Program-made: the position numbers and the translations under genes
In this document: piece by piece, positions 26,900-36,616 of the stretch
How the letters are laid out: the number at the start of each line of letters is the position of its first letter
How positions within the stretch are numbered: the stretch's first letter is position 1
DNA from: CAJJDF01 sp965657945
GTDB taxonomy: Bacteria > Bacteroidota > Bacteroidia > Flavobacteriales_D > CAJJDF01
Direction: 5' to 3'
DNA length: 64,000 nucleotides
Assembly: GCA_965657945.1 (NCBI GenBank)
Contig: CBFHPW010000012.1
Location: forward strand, 1 to 64,000
Notes under the pieces: model-generated
Told to the model about the DNA's origin: nothing
Seen by the model: the letters and a program-made list of their open reading frames with translations, nothing else
Database searches by the model: none

Positions 26900-29800
26900 T
26901 TAAAAGTCAAGTTTTACTCCTAATCTAATTGTTCTTGGTAAAGAATAGTTGAAAGGATTATTCATTCTCAAAGCGTAGTATTCTCTAAATGATGCTTCAT
27001 CAATTTGAGCTGCAATAATTGACTGGAATTGAGCTTCAGACAAGTATCCATCGTCATTCGCGTTACCAGTTGCTCTGTACACCCCTAAGATATTCTGAGT
27101 GTTTAATAAGTTATTAAATAACAAGTATACATTTAAAGCTGCTGTTTTTTGTTTCTTTGATCCCATTTTCAACATGAAGTTTCTATCAAGTTGAAGCGCC
27201 ACTCTGAATTGACTTGGGTTTCTAGAACCGTTTGGCGTTCCTGCTAATACTGGAGCAAGTTCTCCTGTTAAAGGTACTGCCGATTTTGCTGCAGAATATG
27301 GCGTTCCTGATGCAAAGTTTGCAGTAAAGTTAACTCCTGTGTTTTCTAGAATCTTTTTTCCTGCGATTACTGGTCCGTTATAATCTTTGTCTTCGCCATA
27401 TCTGAAATCCACTGTTGCATTCACTGCATGTCTTTGATCGTAGCTATATGGGAATATCGCTCTTAGGTTAGGCTGTCCCGAATTAATAAGAGCTAATGAG
27501 GAACCAGCAGAAGAACCTGTACCTTCAGCAAACTGAAGCGTATAGGAAACTTTCATCCATAGGTTTTTAGATTTTCTCTTGTCGTAAGTTAATGTTACCC
27601 CTTTTACCGTTCCAAAATCAAGGTTACCAAATGATCTATATGTTTTTGGGTAAGCCCCTGCTACATTGATAACCGTAATTTCATCTCTTTGCTCTCTGTA
27701 GAAACCTGCGATTTTCAACGAAGAAGATCTACTTAATACCTGTTGGAATCCAACCTCGTAATCAATCGTTCTTGTGGGTCTTAAATCAGGGTTGTTAATT
27801 GTGTTGGCCGAGATATTCTCAATATAAAGGTAATCCAGTGGATTACTTCTAATTCCTGTTGTTGGCCTTTGCGATAAAATATCGTAGTGAGCAAAAAACA
27901 AGGCATCTTCTGAAATCGGGAAAGAGAAAGATATTCTTGGCATCACAATAATTGAAGGCTGGTAATCTTGAAATGCATTAGAATTTACTTCATCAGTAGC
28001 AGAAACTCCATCTGCCAAATACGGAGCAATACCATTTGGTGATTCAATAGTTCTTGGATCAGTAATTTCAATTCCATCTGCGTTGTACCAGGTATTTCCG
28101 CTTCTGTAACCGTTTATAGCTGTTGGTGCATTTACGTCATTCACATACACAACGAAATCATCGCCCATGTTTGCAGGGTGAGGACCTAAATCTCCTACCT
28201 CAGCTACTGTTTTAGCTGGCCTCAATAAGTATTTGTCTTTTAAAACTGGTTGATTTGCATCAAATCTATCTACTCTCAGTCCAACATTAAAAATGATGTC
28301 GTTGAAAGCAAATTTATCCATAATAAATCCAGCAAAATAAATTGGTTCAAATGCTGCTACAGGACGTGTAAAATTCCCAAACTCATCTTTTTGGGTAAAG
28401 AAATCATCTAAACTTGGGTTAGAGGAAAGTCTTTTTCCTGTGTGATCGAATCCAAAGTAACTCACAAAACTTTGGTCGAATCCACCATTTGTTAACTCAT
28501 CTGCACTAAAGAAATCTACATTGAATTGAGAAGGATCTAGGGCATCCACTACAATAAAGTCTGATCCGTTTGGATCCAATCCCAATGAATTTCTTAAGTT
28601 GTAATCGAAGAATGATTGTGCATCAGAACTAATAAGTCTGTCGTAGGTTCTGTATAGGAATGTTCCTCTATACTCGTCTGTGTAGTTTTCTAAATCTAGC
28701 TCATTGATATGGCTATTTGCCAACAACCTCATCCTAGTCCACAAAGCATTTGGTGCGATACTATAAGATCTATCCGATCTTTGCTCATATTCAAAACCTA
28801 CTGTAATTGCATGATCTCCCACATTGGCAGAACCCGAGGCTGTAACTCTGAATTGGCTAAAGTCTGAATAGCCATAACCACTTGGTTGTGCTCCTAAGTT
28901 CGTGAACAATCCATACACAGATCTTGGCCCGTCTCCATTTCTAAGTGCTTGTCCCTGAAGAACTTGATCAATTGCTGTTACATTTCCTTCGTTAAAATCG
29001 TAGAATGACTGAGTCACGGCAGCTAAATCTGAGTTGACATCTGAAGCTGTAAAATCCGCTCCAGTTTCTTGAAATCCATTGTGTATATAAGTGTTTGTCG
29101 CGGCATCATAATCGTAGCTGTTTTCAAACTGCCTATCGAATTTTCCAACATACCCATAATCAAACAAGTTGTCTCCGTGCCTTGTATTTGTTGTCTTGCT
29201 CGAGCTTCTCGAGTAATCGACCATTACCGTGTAGTATGCATTCTTAATTTTTGATTGCATTTCGGAATCTTTACTTAAGTTGTTTTGAAATCTTTGAGTC
29301 ATTTTTCCATAAACACGCCATGTGCTAGAAGTGCTATTTGATAAGTTATCTGAATTGAGTAAAGAACTAGCAAAGCTGTATCCGTTTCCATTTGCCCAAT
29401 CTAAAGTCCCTCCAAATGAAACATTCACGTTGGTTCCAGTATTCACATCAATTTTAGAGGAAATAGAGGCTCTTCGTTGCGCTACATTTTGTCTGAATTT
29501 GATTTTTTCAAAATCATCCATTGTCAAAAATTCTGTTTTGTAGTTAATTCCACTTCCTGCATTTCTAACTACTGGATTTGCCAAGATATCTTCTTTCACC
29601 TCGTCTTTTAATTGATATTGGTCTATAGCAAAAGGTCTTGTATCTACGATATGGCTCAAGTTTCCAGAAAGAAAAAACCCTAAAATTGGTTTTGTCTTTT
29701 TTCCGTTACTATCTTTCTTCATCCAAAGAGGACCAGCAATACTTCCCTCCAACAGGTTATAACCGTAATTATCCAATCCGTAGGTGTTTTCTCCTAACTT

Positions 29801-30529
29801 ATATCCAGAGGTAACATACTCTACTCCACCGAAGTAAAAACTAGAAGGACCTCTTGTTGTAATGGAAATAATTCCACCTGTAGCATCTCCATAACTTGCT
29901 GGCAGACCTCCGGTAATTACCGAAACCTCTTGAATAGCAGATTTTGGTAAATTGGAGGATCCTCTCACTTTTATTCCATCGATGTAATAATAGGTAGCTG
30001 CTGATCTTGCTCCTCTTACACTCGAAATAGACCCGTTCCCATCTGTTTGCACACCTCCCACTTGGGCTGCAATAGAACCAGCAGAACGTCCAGGCATTTT
30101 TGCTATCTCATCTTTTGTCATGGTTCCTCCCGAGGCACCTCCATCTTTATCAATCAAGGGAACCTCATAATCAACCACTGTAAATTCATCCAGTGTCACA
30201 TCGCCAGACTCCAAAGGCACGTTTTGAAAAGTAATCTTATCCCCTTTTATTAGCAGGTCATTCACTTGGAATTTTTTGTAACCTACGAAACTTACTTTAA
30301 GCGTATAAGTTCCTGCTTGTAATGAACTTATAGAAAAGTTACCATCCAAGTCGGAAGCAGCTCCAGCTTTTTGAGTTCCATTTTGCAACACTATTAAGTT
30401 TACGAACGGCAAGGTTTCTCCAGTAGACTTATCAGTAATCTGACCTTTTAATGTTCCTGTACCTGCTTGAGAAAACCCAGCGCTAACAGCAGCAATTGCA
30501 ATAAATGTTAGAATAATTTTTTTAATCAT
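26900..30529 (-). CDS. TonB-dependent receptor with carboxypeptidase-regulatory-like domain
   Basis: The 1209-aa product starts with a signal peptide (MIKKIILTFIAIAAVSAGFS), then an Ig-like CarboxypepD_reg domain at about 25-115. A plug domain at about 140-240 has the GASGGTMTKDEIAKMPGRS and SYGDATGGIISITT stretches. A 22-strand-type barrel follows, closing with a terminal Phe (RLGVKLDF). It belongs to the SusC-like/TonB receptor group, although no SusD is present. It is the first gene of an operon with the giant exported protein and the PorV-like barrel. Substrate unknown. Confidence 0.9.
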   Translation of the reverse strand: MIKKIILTFIAIAAVSAGFSQAGTGTLKGQITDKSTGETLPFVNLIVLQNGTQKAGAASDLDGNFSISSLQAGTYTLKVSFVGYKKFQVNDLLIKGDKITFQNVPLESGDVTLDEFTVVDYEVPLIDKDGGASGGTMTKDEIAKMPGRSAGSIAAQVGGVQTDGNGSISSVRGARSAATYYYIDGIKVRGSSNLPKSAIQEVSVITGGLPASYGDATGGIISITTRGPSSFYFGGVEYVTSGYKLGENTYGLDNYGYNLLEGSIAGPLWMKKDSNGKKTKPILGFFLSGNLSHIVDTRPFAIDQYQLKDEVKEDILANPVVRNAGSGINYKTEFLTMDDFEKIKFRQNVAQRRASISSKIDVNTGTNVNVSFGGTLDWANGNGYSFASSLLNSDNLSNSTSSTWRVYGKMTQRFQNNLSKDSEMQSKIKNAYYTVMVDYSRSSSKTTNTRHGDNLFDYGYVGKFDRQFENSYDYDAATNTYIHNGFQETGADFTASDVNSDLAAVTQSFYDFNEGNVTAIDQVLQGQALRNGDGPRSVYGLFTNLGAQPSGYGYSDFSQFRVTASGSANVGDHAITVGFEYEQRSDRSYSIAPNALWTRMRLLANSHINELDLENYTDEYRGTFLYRTYDRLISSDAQSFFDYNLRNSLGLDPNGSDFIVVDALDPSQFNVDFFSADELTNGGFDQSFVSYFGFDHTGKRLSSNPSLDDFFTQKDEFGNFTRPVAAFEPIYFAGFIMDKFAFNDIIFNVGLRVDRFDANQPVLKDKYLLRPAKTVAEVGDLGPHPANMGDDFVVYVNDVNAPTAINGYRSGNTWYNADGIEITDPRTIESPNGIAPYLADGVSATDEVNSNAFQDYQPSIIVMPRISFSFPISEDALFFAHYDILSQRPTTGIRSNPLDYLYIENISANTINNPDLRPTRTIDYEVGFQQVLSRSSSLKIAGFYREQRDEITVINVAGAYPKTYRSFGNLDFGTVKGVTLTYDKRKSKNLWMKVSYTLQFAEGTGSSAGSSLALINSGQPNLRAIFPYSYDQRHAVNATVDFRYGEDKDYNGPVIAGKKILENTGVNFTANFASGTPYSAAKSAVPLTGELAPVLAGTPNGSRNPSQFRVALQLDRNFMLKMGSKKQKTAALNVYLLFNNLLNTQNILGVYRATGNANDDGYLSEAQFQSIIAAQIDEASFREYYALRMNNPFNYSLPRTIRLGVKLDF

Positions 30530-31152
30530 GTTATTGATGTTTTGTTCTTAAATATGGATGAAAAACTTTCATTTCAATCTTTTTTTACTTGCTAGATAAT
30601 AGTTACCTGAAAAGTAATAAGTCGTAAATATAAAATATTTTTAAGTTTTTTTAACATATAATTAAATCAAATGTATTTGTTAATTAATGAAAAGAAAAGT
30701 ACTTCCTCCAAAAAAACAGGTAAAAATATACATCTCAATTATTTACTCTTTTAGTGCCACATTTATTTAACGGCCGTTTCTTTTCATCATCTGTTTGCTC
30801 AGCCAGTAAATAGGTGTAATTTTTTTGTGAAATGTTTCAACCCTATTCCTTCCATAAAAGGGATAAAACCATTCCTTTTCAACCTTTTGGGATGCCAACC
30901 ACTTTTGATTATTAAAAATCTGCCTCAAGACTAGTTCTATTTCAATTAACTTGCCTCAATTATCAGAAAAATTTTAGATCTGCAATGATCAACTCTAAGT
31001 TAAGGTGTACTCTCGTGTTTTTCAAAAATGAATTTTTGCCAGTTTAACACAATTTTCGATTTATCAAGAAACAAACTGAATAAATAAGATTAAATTTGCT
31101 CTGTTAACAATCTCAAGTTATGGCTCCAGCAGAGCGTCCGTTATCATTCTAA
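30530..31152. other. intergenic between divergent TonB operon and barrel gene
   Basis: About 620 bases with no gene. A TACATTTG-like box on the minus strand at 30668-30675 and a TAAATTTG at 31091-31098 on the plus strand are possible -7 elements for the TonB and barrel genes, but neither has a clear TTG partner. Confidence 0.45.
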
Positions 31153-31923
31153 ATGAAAATCTTTATGACTAAAAATATCCTTCTTTTATTTATTCTTTTA
31201 AAAGGCACCTTATCTGGTTATTCTCAGGCTAGCATCAAAGACTCTTCCATCTTATTGCCTAATTTAAAGCTAGGAATATCTGCAGGTTTCCCCTCCAAAG
31301 ATTTAAAAAAGACTTTTGGCACTTCAGCTATTATTAATACAAAATTCGATGTCAAGTTTCGCTCTCAGTGGTTTGTAGGTGCTCAGTATAATTTTCTTTT
31401 TGGAAGATCAGTAAAAGATTCTGCCATGTTAGATGAACTAATTACTGAAGGTGGTGGAATCATTAATGCAAATGGTGAATTTGGTACGTTCGAAATGCTC
31501 CAGAGAGGACATCACGTAGGAATTCATGCCGGACGACTTTTTTCTGTGTTGGCTCCCAATCCCAACACTGGTTTTATTGTATCTGCAGGTTTAGGAATTT
31601 TTACCTACAAAATTAATTTCAATAACATAAGCGGAGATTTAATTCAGCTAAATGGGGAATATAGCAAAGGATACGACCGATATACAGCTGGGCATTCTTT
31701 CACAGAATTTATTGGCTATCAATACTTCAGCAACAACAGGCTTTTGAATTTTTATGCTGGGGTAGAATTTACTCAAGCTTTTACTAAAATAAGGAGAGGA
31801 TATCAAGTCGATTTTGAACCAAACGATACTAGATTTGGCCCACGAATGGACAACCTATTTTCTATCCAGTTTGGATGGATGCTTCCTCTTTACAAAAGGC
31901 CTCCAAAAGAATTCTATTATTAA
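31153..31923 (+). CDS. outer-membrane barrel-like protein, unknown
   Basis: The 256-aa product has a signal peptide (SGYSQ cleavage at about 25) and aromatic-rich strands with Gly turns, such as WFVGAQYNFLFGRS and IQFGWMLPLYKRP at the end. It fits a porin-like outer-membrane barrel of the type seen next to gliding genes. It overlaps the convergent gldB stop through a shared TTAA. A second Met at residue 5 could also serve as start. The function is unknown; the position beside gldB-sprE suggests an envelope role. Confidence 0.65.
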   Translation: MKIFMTKNILLLFILLKGTLSGYSQASIKDSSILLPNLKLGISAGFPSKDLKKTFGTSAIINTKFDVKFRSQWFVGAQYNFLFGRSVKDSAMLDELITEGGGIINANGEFGTFEMLQRGHHVGIHAGRLFSVLAPNPNTGFIVSAGLGIFTYKINFNNISGDLIQLNGEYSKGYDRYTAGHSFTEFIGYQYFSNNRLLNFYAGVEFTQAFTKIRRGYQVDFEPNDTRFGPRMDNLFSIQFGWMLPLYKRPPKEFYY

Positions 31924-32951
31924 GGACGGTAAAAACTCAATATTCTTTTTGCGTCATTTTTTTGAATCAAAAGTTCCTGCAGGGTGAGTTCATTCTCATT
32001 AAAATATTGCGCCACCATTTTGTACCCTATCCACTTACCTAATTCACCAGGCGATTCTTGGGGCAAGCCAGGTGTAAAAGACCCGGGATTGATGTAAGAG
32101 TTTATTTCTTGAATATTCTGCGAATACAACAGCTTGAACTCGATTAAGTTTTGATAAATAAACGGTTCATTTTTCTCGCTCCACTCCCATTCCTTTTGGG
32201 AAAAAGAAAACAATTGAGCTTCTGATTTTTCGGGAAACAAAGCTTTTAGCAACAGCATCATCTTGCCGTGATAAACGAGAGTAGTGAGAAAATCCTCTCT
32301 CGCTGCGTACATCATTAAGTTCTCAAATTCCCCGGGCCGAGAGTGCTTTACGTAAACCCAGCTCTTCACAGCCTCGAGCACCAAATTCTCTGGATCCATG
32401 TCTTGTTTCAGGTATTGCGGAAAAAATTCGGGTGGAAGAAGTGAAACGACCTCTTCGTTTCTCCCCAAAAACATATCAAGTCCTATTCCTAATGTATCGT
32501 TGTAGGGAAATGTTTTGGCATTGAAACTTGAATAAAACGGAACCAAAACCGGTAGTGTTTCTTCAGGATAATAAAAATGATACCTCGCAAAAGCTTGATT
32601 TAACTCGTTTTCGTGCACCTCAAAATCAGAAAAGACCGATTTCATTCTTCCGTTTATCAATTGAATAATGGAATCTGTCAAAAATTTTTCTAGTCGATAA
32701 TCTACCATTGGATCTTGAGCGGAGCCTGCATTTATCATTTGACTTAAAAAAGATTCGTACAGAATACCATAATCTTTTAACCACTTCTTGTTCAGGTTTT
32801 TGAGGTCATAAATATCTGCGTCCAGTAATTCGCGGTCGAACCTATGTAGCGTCAACTTCTCATCGAGAGGTTGCACCTCTCCCTCTAATTTAGATTTTGA
32901 GGTACAAGAAAACAAGACTATTCCCGCAAAAAAAACAAGTGCTATTCGCAT
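31920..32951 (-). CDS. gldB: gliding motility lipoprotein GldB
   Basis: The 343-aa product has a lipobox ending at Cys16 (VLFSCTSKSK) and GldB hallmarks: the N-terminal IHRFD-like LTLHRFDRELLDAD, GLDMFLG, and YLKQDMDPENLVLEAVKSWV. GldB is an essential gliding lipoprotein in Flavobacterium whose loss stops motility; its exact activity is not settled. It begins three bases after the sprE stop and is co-transcribed with it. It ends against the convergent barrel gene. The genes of this pair act in the same motility/secretion apparatus. Confidence 0.85.
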   Translation of the reverse strand: MRIALVFFAGIVLFSCTSKSKLEGEVQPLDEKLTLHRFDRELLDADIYDLKNLNKKWLKDYGILYESFLSQMINAGSAQDPMVDYRLEKFLTDSIIQLINGRMKSVFSDFEVHENELNQAFARYHFYYPEETLPVLVPFYSSFNAKTFPYNDTLGIGLDMFLGRNEEVVSLLPPEFFPQYLKQDMDPENLVLEAVKSWVYVKHSRPGEFENLMMYAAREDFLTTLVYHGKMMLLLKALFPEKSEAQLFSFSQKEWEWSEKNEPFIYQNLIEFKLLYSQNIQEINSYINPGSFTPGLPQESPGELGKWIGYKMVAQYFNENELTLQELLIQKNDAKRILSFYRP

Positions 32952-32954
32952 AAC

Positions 32955-35651
32955 TTAGTAATAATTAAGATTGAAAAACTCTTCGTATTTCTTCACCGAT
33001 TTAGACTTAAACAACAGCGAATAATTGAGAGGTGTGATAGTAAAGTAAGGGTACTTGGAGACAAACGGTTTCATTGCAGGGTTCACTTTATAGGCCACCA
33101 TGTAACTGTTTGCATCGGATTTGTTTCCAAATTGCTTCACCAAAATAGTTTGGTATTGAGCATCCAAACCAACAGACGAAACTTTCAATCCTTTTTCGTC
33201 AAAGGAAGAACTATTGAAATTACTTAATGCTATTTTTAATTTATTAAGGTCTTCGGTTATCGGTACAATTACACAAAAGTAATGAGCTGATTTCTCGTCT
33301 TTCACAAACACTACTTCTTTGTTATCTTCTTTCGCAATTCTTTCGTTTCTTAATTTACCAAGCGCTTTTTCGGCAATATCTCCCAATGGTGTGTTGGCAC
33401 AATTATCTACCAACCTTTGTAGAGTTGTATCTAGTTCTTCTTTTTTGTCAAGGTCGGACAGTACTTTGGCTTTCAAATAAAGTAATTGACACTCGTAAGG
33501 ATTCGTTTCCTTTTGGCTCAACAAAGCATCTATTTTTGCCATACTTGGAAGGTAACTTTTTATCTCAACCAAATTATAAACTTCCTCGTAACTCTTTTGA
33601 TAAAAATCTTTCCCTTCTTGTTGTTTGGACATATAGTCTGGGTCCAAAATGATTTTTGCCTCCTTAGATTTTGGGTAATTTTCTAGGATAAAATTTTTCA
33701 CAGCAACCACATCGTCTCGTTGATTTAGGTTTTGATAAATCACATACAATTGGTAGAGCGAAGGAGTAATTTTTGAATTCGGATGAAATCGTTTTTTATT
33801 GTCCTTAAAAGATTGTATTGCTTCACGTTCGTTACCCAGAATATTGGTATAAATTAAGCCCGAAAGATAGTTCGCATTTAGTATCGAAACGTTGGCTAAT
33901 TTCACTTCCGACTCTTCCACAGGAACTTGTTTTAAAAACTCCTCTATTTCTTTGTCACTCACAACAGGAGAATTGTTTACATTCACAATTTCCTCTGAAT
34001 TTGACTGACTTTTATTCGATCTTCTCCAGTTATCCTCGAGTGAAATATTGCCCCAAACTGAATTAAATGACTTCAAACCACTTGCTTTTGTCTTGTCGTT
34101 GTAAATCCAGAAACTTCCCTTTTCGCCTAGTGCAGTAGTGGCAAGAACGGGGGCTGGTTCATTGCCTCCAAGGTTTAGATTTTTTACTCGTTCCTCCTCT
34201 ATTTTTTTCACTTTTTCTTGGTACAAAATTTCTTCAATTCTGTCTCTCCTTTGCTTTTCATCCAAAGACCCTAATGCAAGCATACTATCTTTAAAAGCAA
34301 TCGTATTGATGTAGGTAACGAGACGTGTCAAACTTTCATTTCTCTCTTTTATCTCTTCAAAATCAGCATTTTTTGGATCTAATTCGAGTAATGTACTGTC
34401 GTAATACTTTTGAGCGAATACATATTCTTTATCATCGAAATAAACGTCTGCCAAACGTTTAAATGTTTTGGCTTTTTGTTTCTCGTTGGAAGGAGCAGAA
34501 GCAGCCGATATTTCAAGATAAACAATCCCTTGACTTTTGTTGTACTCCTGTAATTCGATATCCGCCAACGCATAGTATATTTGGTCTCTGAATTCAATGT
34601 ATTTTTCGTCTTTTGCCAAGTCTAGCAGCTCTTCTTTCAGCGCTCCTCTGTCTTTACTACTCGCAACTAAAGCCCTGTTTATTTTGGAATAAAAAACTAA
34701 TTGGTAGGACGAGCTTTTCTTAATCACATACGAATACTTTACCGAAGCTTGAGGTAGGTTGCCTAACTCTTGATTAAGTTGAGCCTGAATAAAGTGATAT
34801 CTCACCCTTAGTTTCTTTGATTTTTCATAATGAATGGCACTATCTAATAATTCTATGGATTGTATAAAATCATTTCTTCTGAGGTAAAAATCTGCTTGAG
34901 TAGCAAAATAATCAGCATTCATTTTTTCGGGAAACTCCACTAAAAAAGACCGCTCTTCTTTTACTTCCTCTCGCTTTTTAGTTCGTTTGATACTGGACCT
35001 ACGGTTCGTCTTTTTCCTCCGTCTCTTTTTGTATTTCTTTCGCCTTTCTTTCGTCTTTTTTTGCTTAGTTTCTTTAATCTTTTTCGCCTGTTTTTCCACT
35101 TCAATTTCATTGATGTATTTCAATGCTTCGGGAAAATCACCCAATTCAATATAGGTTTTGGCTAACCAAAGTTTAGCATAGTACTTCGACTTGTCTTTCG
35201 GATACATTTTTACAATGTACTTGAACTTTTCGATCGCCTCGTCATATTCTCGCTTATAGAAATAGCTAATCCCCATAACCAGCCAGTTCTCATCCATCCA
35301 TTTCCCGTATTCCTCTTTGGCGACTCTTCCCTTTTTTACATTGGGCATTGCATGCTTACCTATTACAGTAGAAGTTTTGTCAATGGCACGATTCATTTCA
35401 GGAAAAAAACTCTTTGACTCCTCCTCGTTTGGATATCGGTTTACTGGAATAAGTAAAGTAAAATCTTCAGGAACGTTTTTTGAATAATCCTTGTGAGATA
35501 CTTTTATTATCTCTCTGGCATTAAAATAACCATTGTAATAGGCAGTTGTATTGTGATAAAACCTATTTAATCGCTTATCTTTCTCTGTGGAACAGCCTGC
35601 CAACAAGCTAAAAAAAAGAAGTGCAATAAAATGTGTAAAATGGATTTTCAT
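32955..35651 (-). CDS. sprE: type IX secretion lipoprotein SprE/PorW
   Basis: The 898-aa product has a lipobox ending at Cys20 (LLAGCSTEKDKRLNRFYHNT) and the typical NTTAYYNGYFNAREI start. Many TPR-like helical repeats follow, for example AKLWLAKTYIELGDFPEAL, LADVYFDDKEYVFAQKYYD and LYQLYVIYQNLNQRDD. SprE/PorW is an outer-membrane lipoprotein needed for type IX secretion and gliding, thought to link the trans-envelope motor to the SprA channel. Residues about 186-232 form a strongly basic stretch of Lys/Arg runs, unusual for an exported lipoprotein. Co-transcribed with gldB. Confidence 0.9.
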   Translation of the reverse strand: MKIHFTHFIALLFFSLLAGCSTEKDKRLNRFYHNTTAYYNGYFNAREIIKVSHKDYSKNVPEDFTLLIPVNRYPNEEESKSFFPEMNRAIDKTSTVIGKHAMPNVKKGRVAKEEYGKWMDENWLVMGISYFYKREYDEAIEKFKYIVKMYPKDKSKYYAKLWLAKTYIELGDFPEALKYINEIEVEKQAKKIKETKQKKTKERRKKYKKRRRKKTNRRSSIKRTKKREEVKEERSFLVEFPEKMNADYFATQADFYLRRNDFIQSIELLDSAIHYEKSKKLRVRYHFIQAQLNQELGNLPQASVKYSYVIKKSSSYQLVFYSKINRALVASSKDRGALKEELLDLAKDEKYIEFRDQIYYALADIELQEYNKSQGIVYLEISAASAPSNEKQKAKTFKRLADVYFDDKEYVFAQKYYDSTLLELDPKNADFEEIKERNESLTRLVTYINTIAFKDSMLALGSLDEKQRRDRIEEILYQEKVKKIEEERVKNLNLGGNEPAPVLATTALGEKGSFWIYNDKTKASGLKSFNSVWGNISLEDNWRRSNKSQSNSEEIVNVNNSPVVSDKEIEEFLKQVPVEESEVKLANVSILNANYLSGLIYTNILGNEREAIQSFKDNKKRFHPNSKITPSLYQLYVIYQNLNQRDDVVAVKNFILENYPKSKEAKIILDPDYMSKQQEGKDFYQKSYEEVYNLVEIKSYLPSMAKIDALLSQKETNPYECQLLYLKAKVLSDLDKKEELDTTLQRLVDNCANTPLGDIAEKALGKLRNERIAKEDNKEVVFVKDEKSAHYFCVIVPITEDLNKLKIALSNFNSSSFDEKGLKVSSVGLDAQYQTILVKQFGNKSDANSYMVAYKVNPAMKPFVSKYPYFTITPLNYSLLFKSKSVKKYEEFFNLNYY

Positions 35652-35788
35652 AAGTAAATAGCCCAGTTGAATTGTATGCTAGGCGATAAAAGTAAAAATT
35701 AATCAATAAACTGAGCCTATAACTAATAATAAATTAAAATATTTTATCTTTAAACCTTTATTCTTGCTAAGAAAATAAAAAAACACCT

Positions 35789-36616
35789 ATGAAAAATTGG
35801 TTCAGTAAATTGAAAAAACACCTGAAAGAAAAAAATCGATTCATTATTCAGAATCCCATTTCCTTTCAGCAAAAATTTTCAATTACCTTAACCAAGCAAC
35901 ATACTATTTTGGTATTGCTTGGATGTACGTTAATTTTTGGTGGAATAACGTTTTCAATCATCTCCTTTACCTCTCTCAAAAACTTTGTTCCTGGATACCC
36001 AAGCAAAGGTTCTGAATTGTTCAAAATTGACAAAGAGAATCAGCTCAAATTAAATGAATTGACTCGAGAAAATGCACGTAGAGATTTGTGGATAAAAAAC
36101 CTTCAATCCATCCTCTCAAATTCTGATTCTATTTCGATAAATACGTTGAATGAATCCCTCCAAACAGATTCTAATTCCGACTATAAATCCATCATTTTTG
36201 AGAGAACAAAACAAGACTCTTCATTGAGAAAAAAAATGAAGAATTTCGAGGTAACAGGTCGTTTTTCGATGGCAAAAACAATTCTTAAAGAAGCGCTGTT
36301 TTTTGAGATGCCCTTAGAGAAAGAGCCCCAAGAGTTAGAAAGTGAAGGAATTATTAACTTACAATTTTCTTGTAGGAAGTTAGAACCTATAACCTCTGTA
36401 ATGGATGGCACTATTGTTTCCTTTCAAGAAAACACGATTACACTTCAGCATGAACACGATATAGTGACAGTTATGTATGGAGTTGATGGTTCTAAAAATG
36501 TAATTGGAAAGTTTGTTGAAAGAGGATCGAAATTAGGCTCTTCCACTGATACAACACTACTTCTTCAAGTTTGGTACAAAGGAGAAAGCCTGCCTCTATC
36601 TGTAATCTCAAACTAG
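35789..36616 (+). CDS. degenerate M23-peptidase-like membrane protein
   Basis: The 275-aa product has one membrane segment (about 36-56), a coiled-coil-rich linker, and a C-terminal domain from about 195 with the outline of a LytM/M23 peptidase (SVMDGTIVSF, then VWYKG near the end). The catalytic His-x-x-x-Asp and His-x-His are absent, so it is probably an inactive structural or activator homologue, as with EnvC-like LytM factors. It is divergent from sprE and shares its stop (CTAG) with convergent gatA. Confidence 0.7.
   Translation: MKNWFSKLKKHLKEKNRFIIQNPISFQQKFSITLTKQHTILVLLGCTLIFGGITFSIISFTSLKNFVPGYPSKGSELFKIDKENQLKLNELTRENARRDLWIKNLQSILSNSDSISINTLNESLQTDSNSDYKSIIFERTKQDSSLRKKMKNFEVTGRFSMAKTILKEALFFEMPLEKEPQELESEGIINLQFSCRKLEPITSVMDGTIVSFQENTITLQHEHDIVTVMYGVDGSKNVIGKFVERGSKLGSSTDTTLLLQVWYKGESLPLSVISN

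Noticed and set aside
22716..30529. Plus-strand open frames across the TonB receptor and giant exported protein
   Set aside because: Shadows of the minus-strand genes; low-complexity translations with no domain.
26900..30529. SusC/SusD polysaccharide-utilisation locus
   Set aside because: No SusD-like lipoprotein or glycoside hydrolase follows the receptor.
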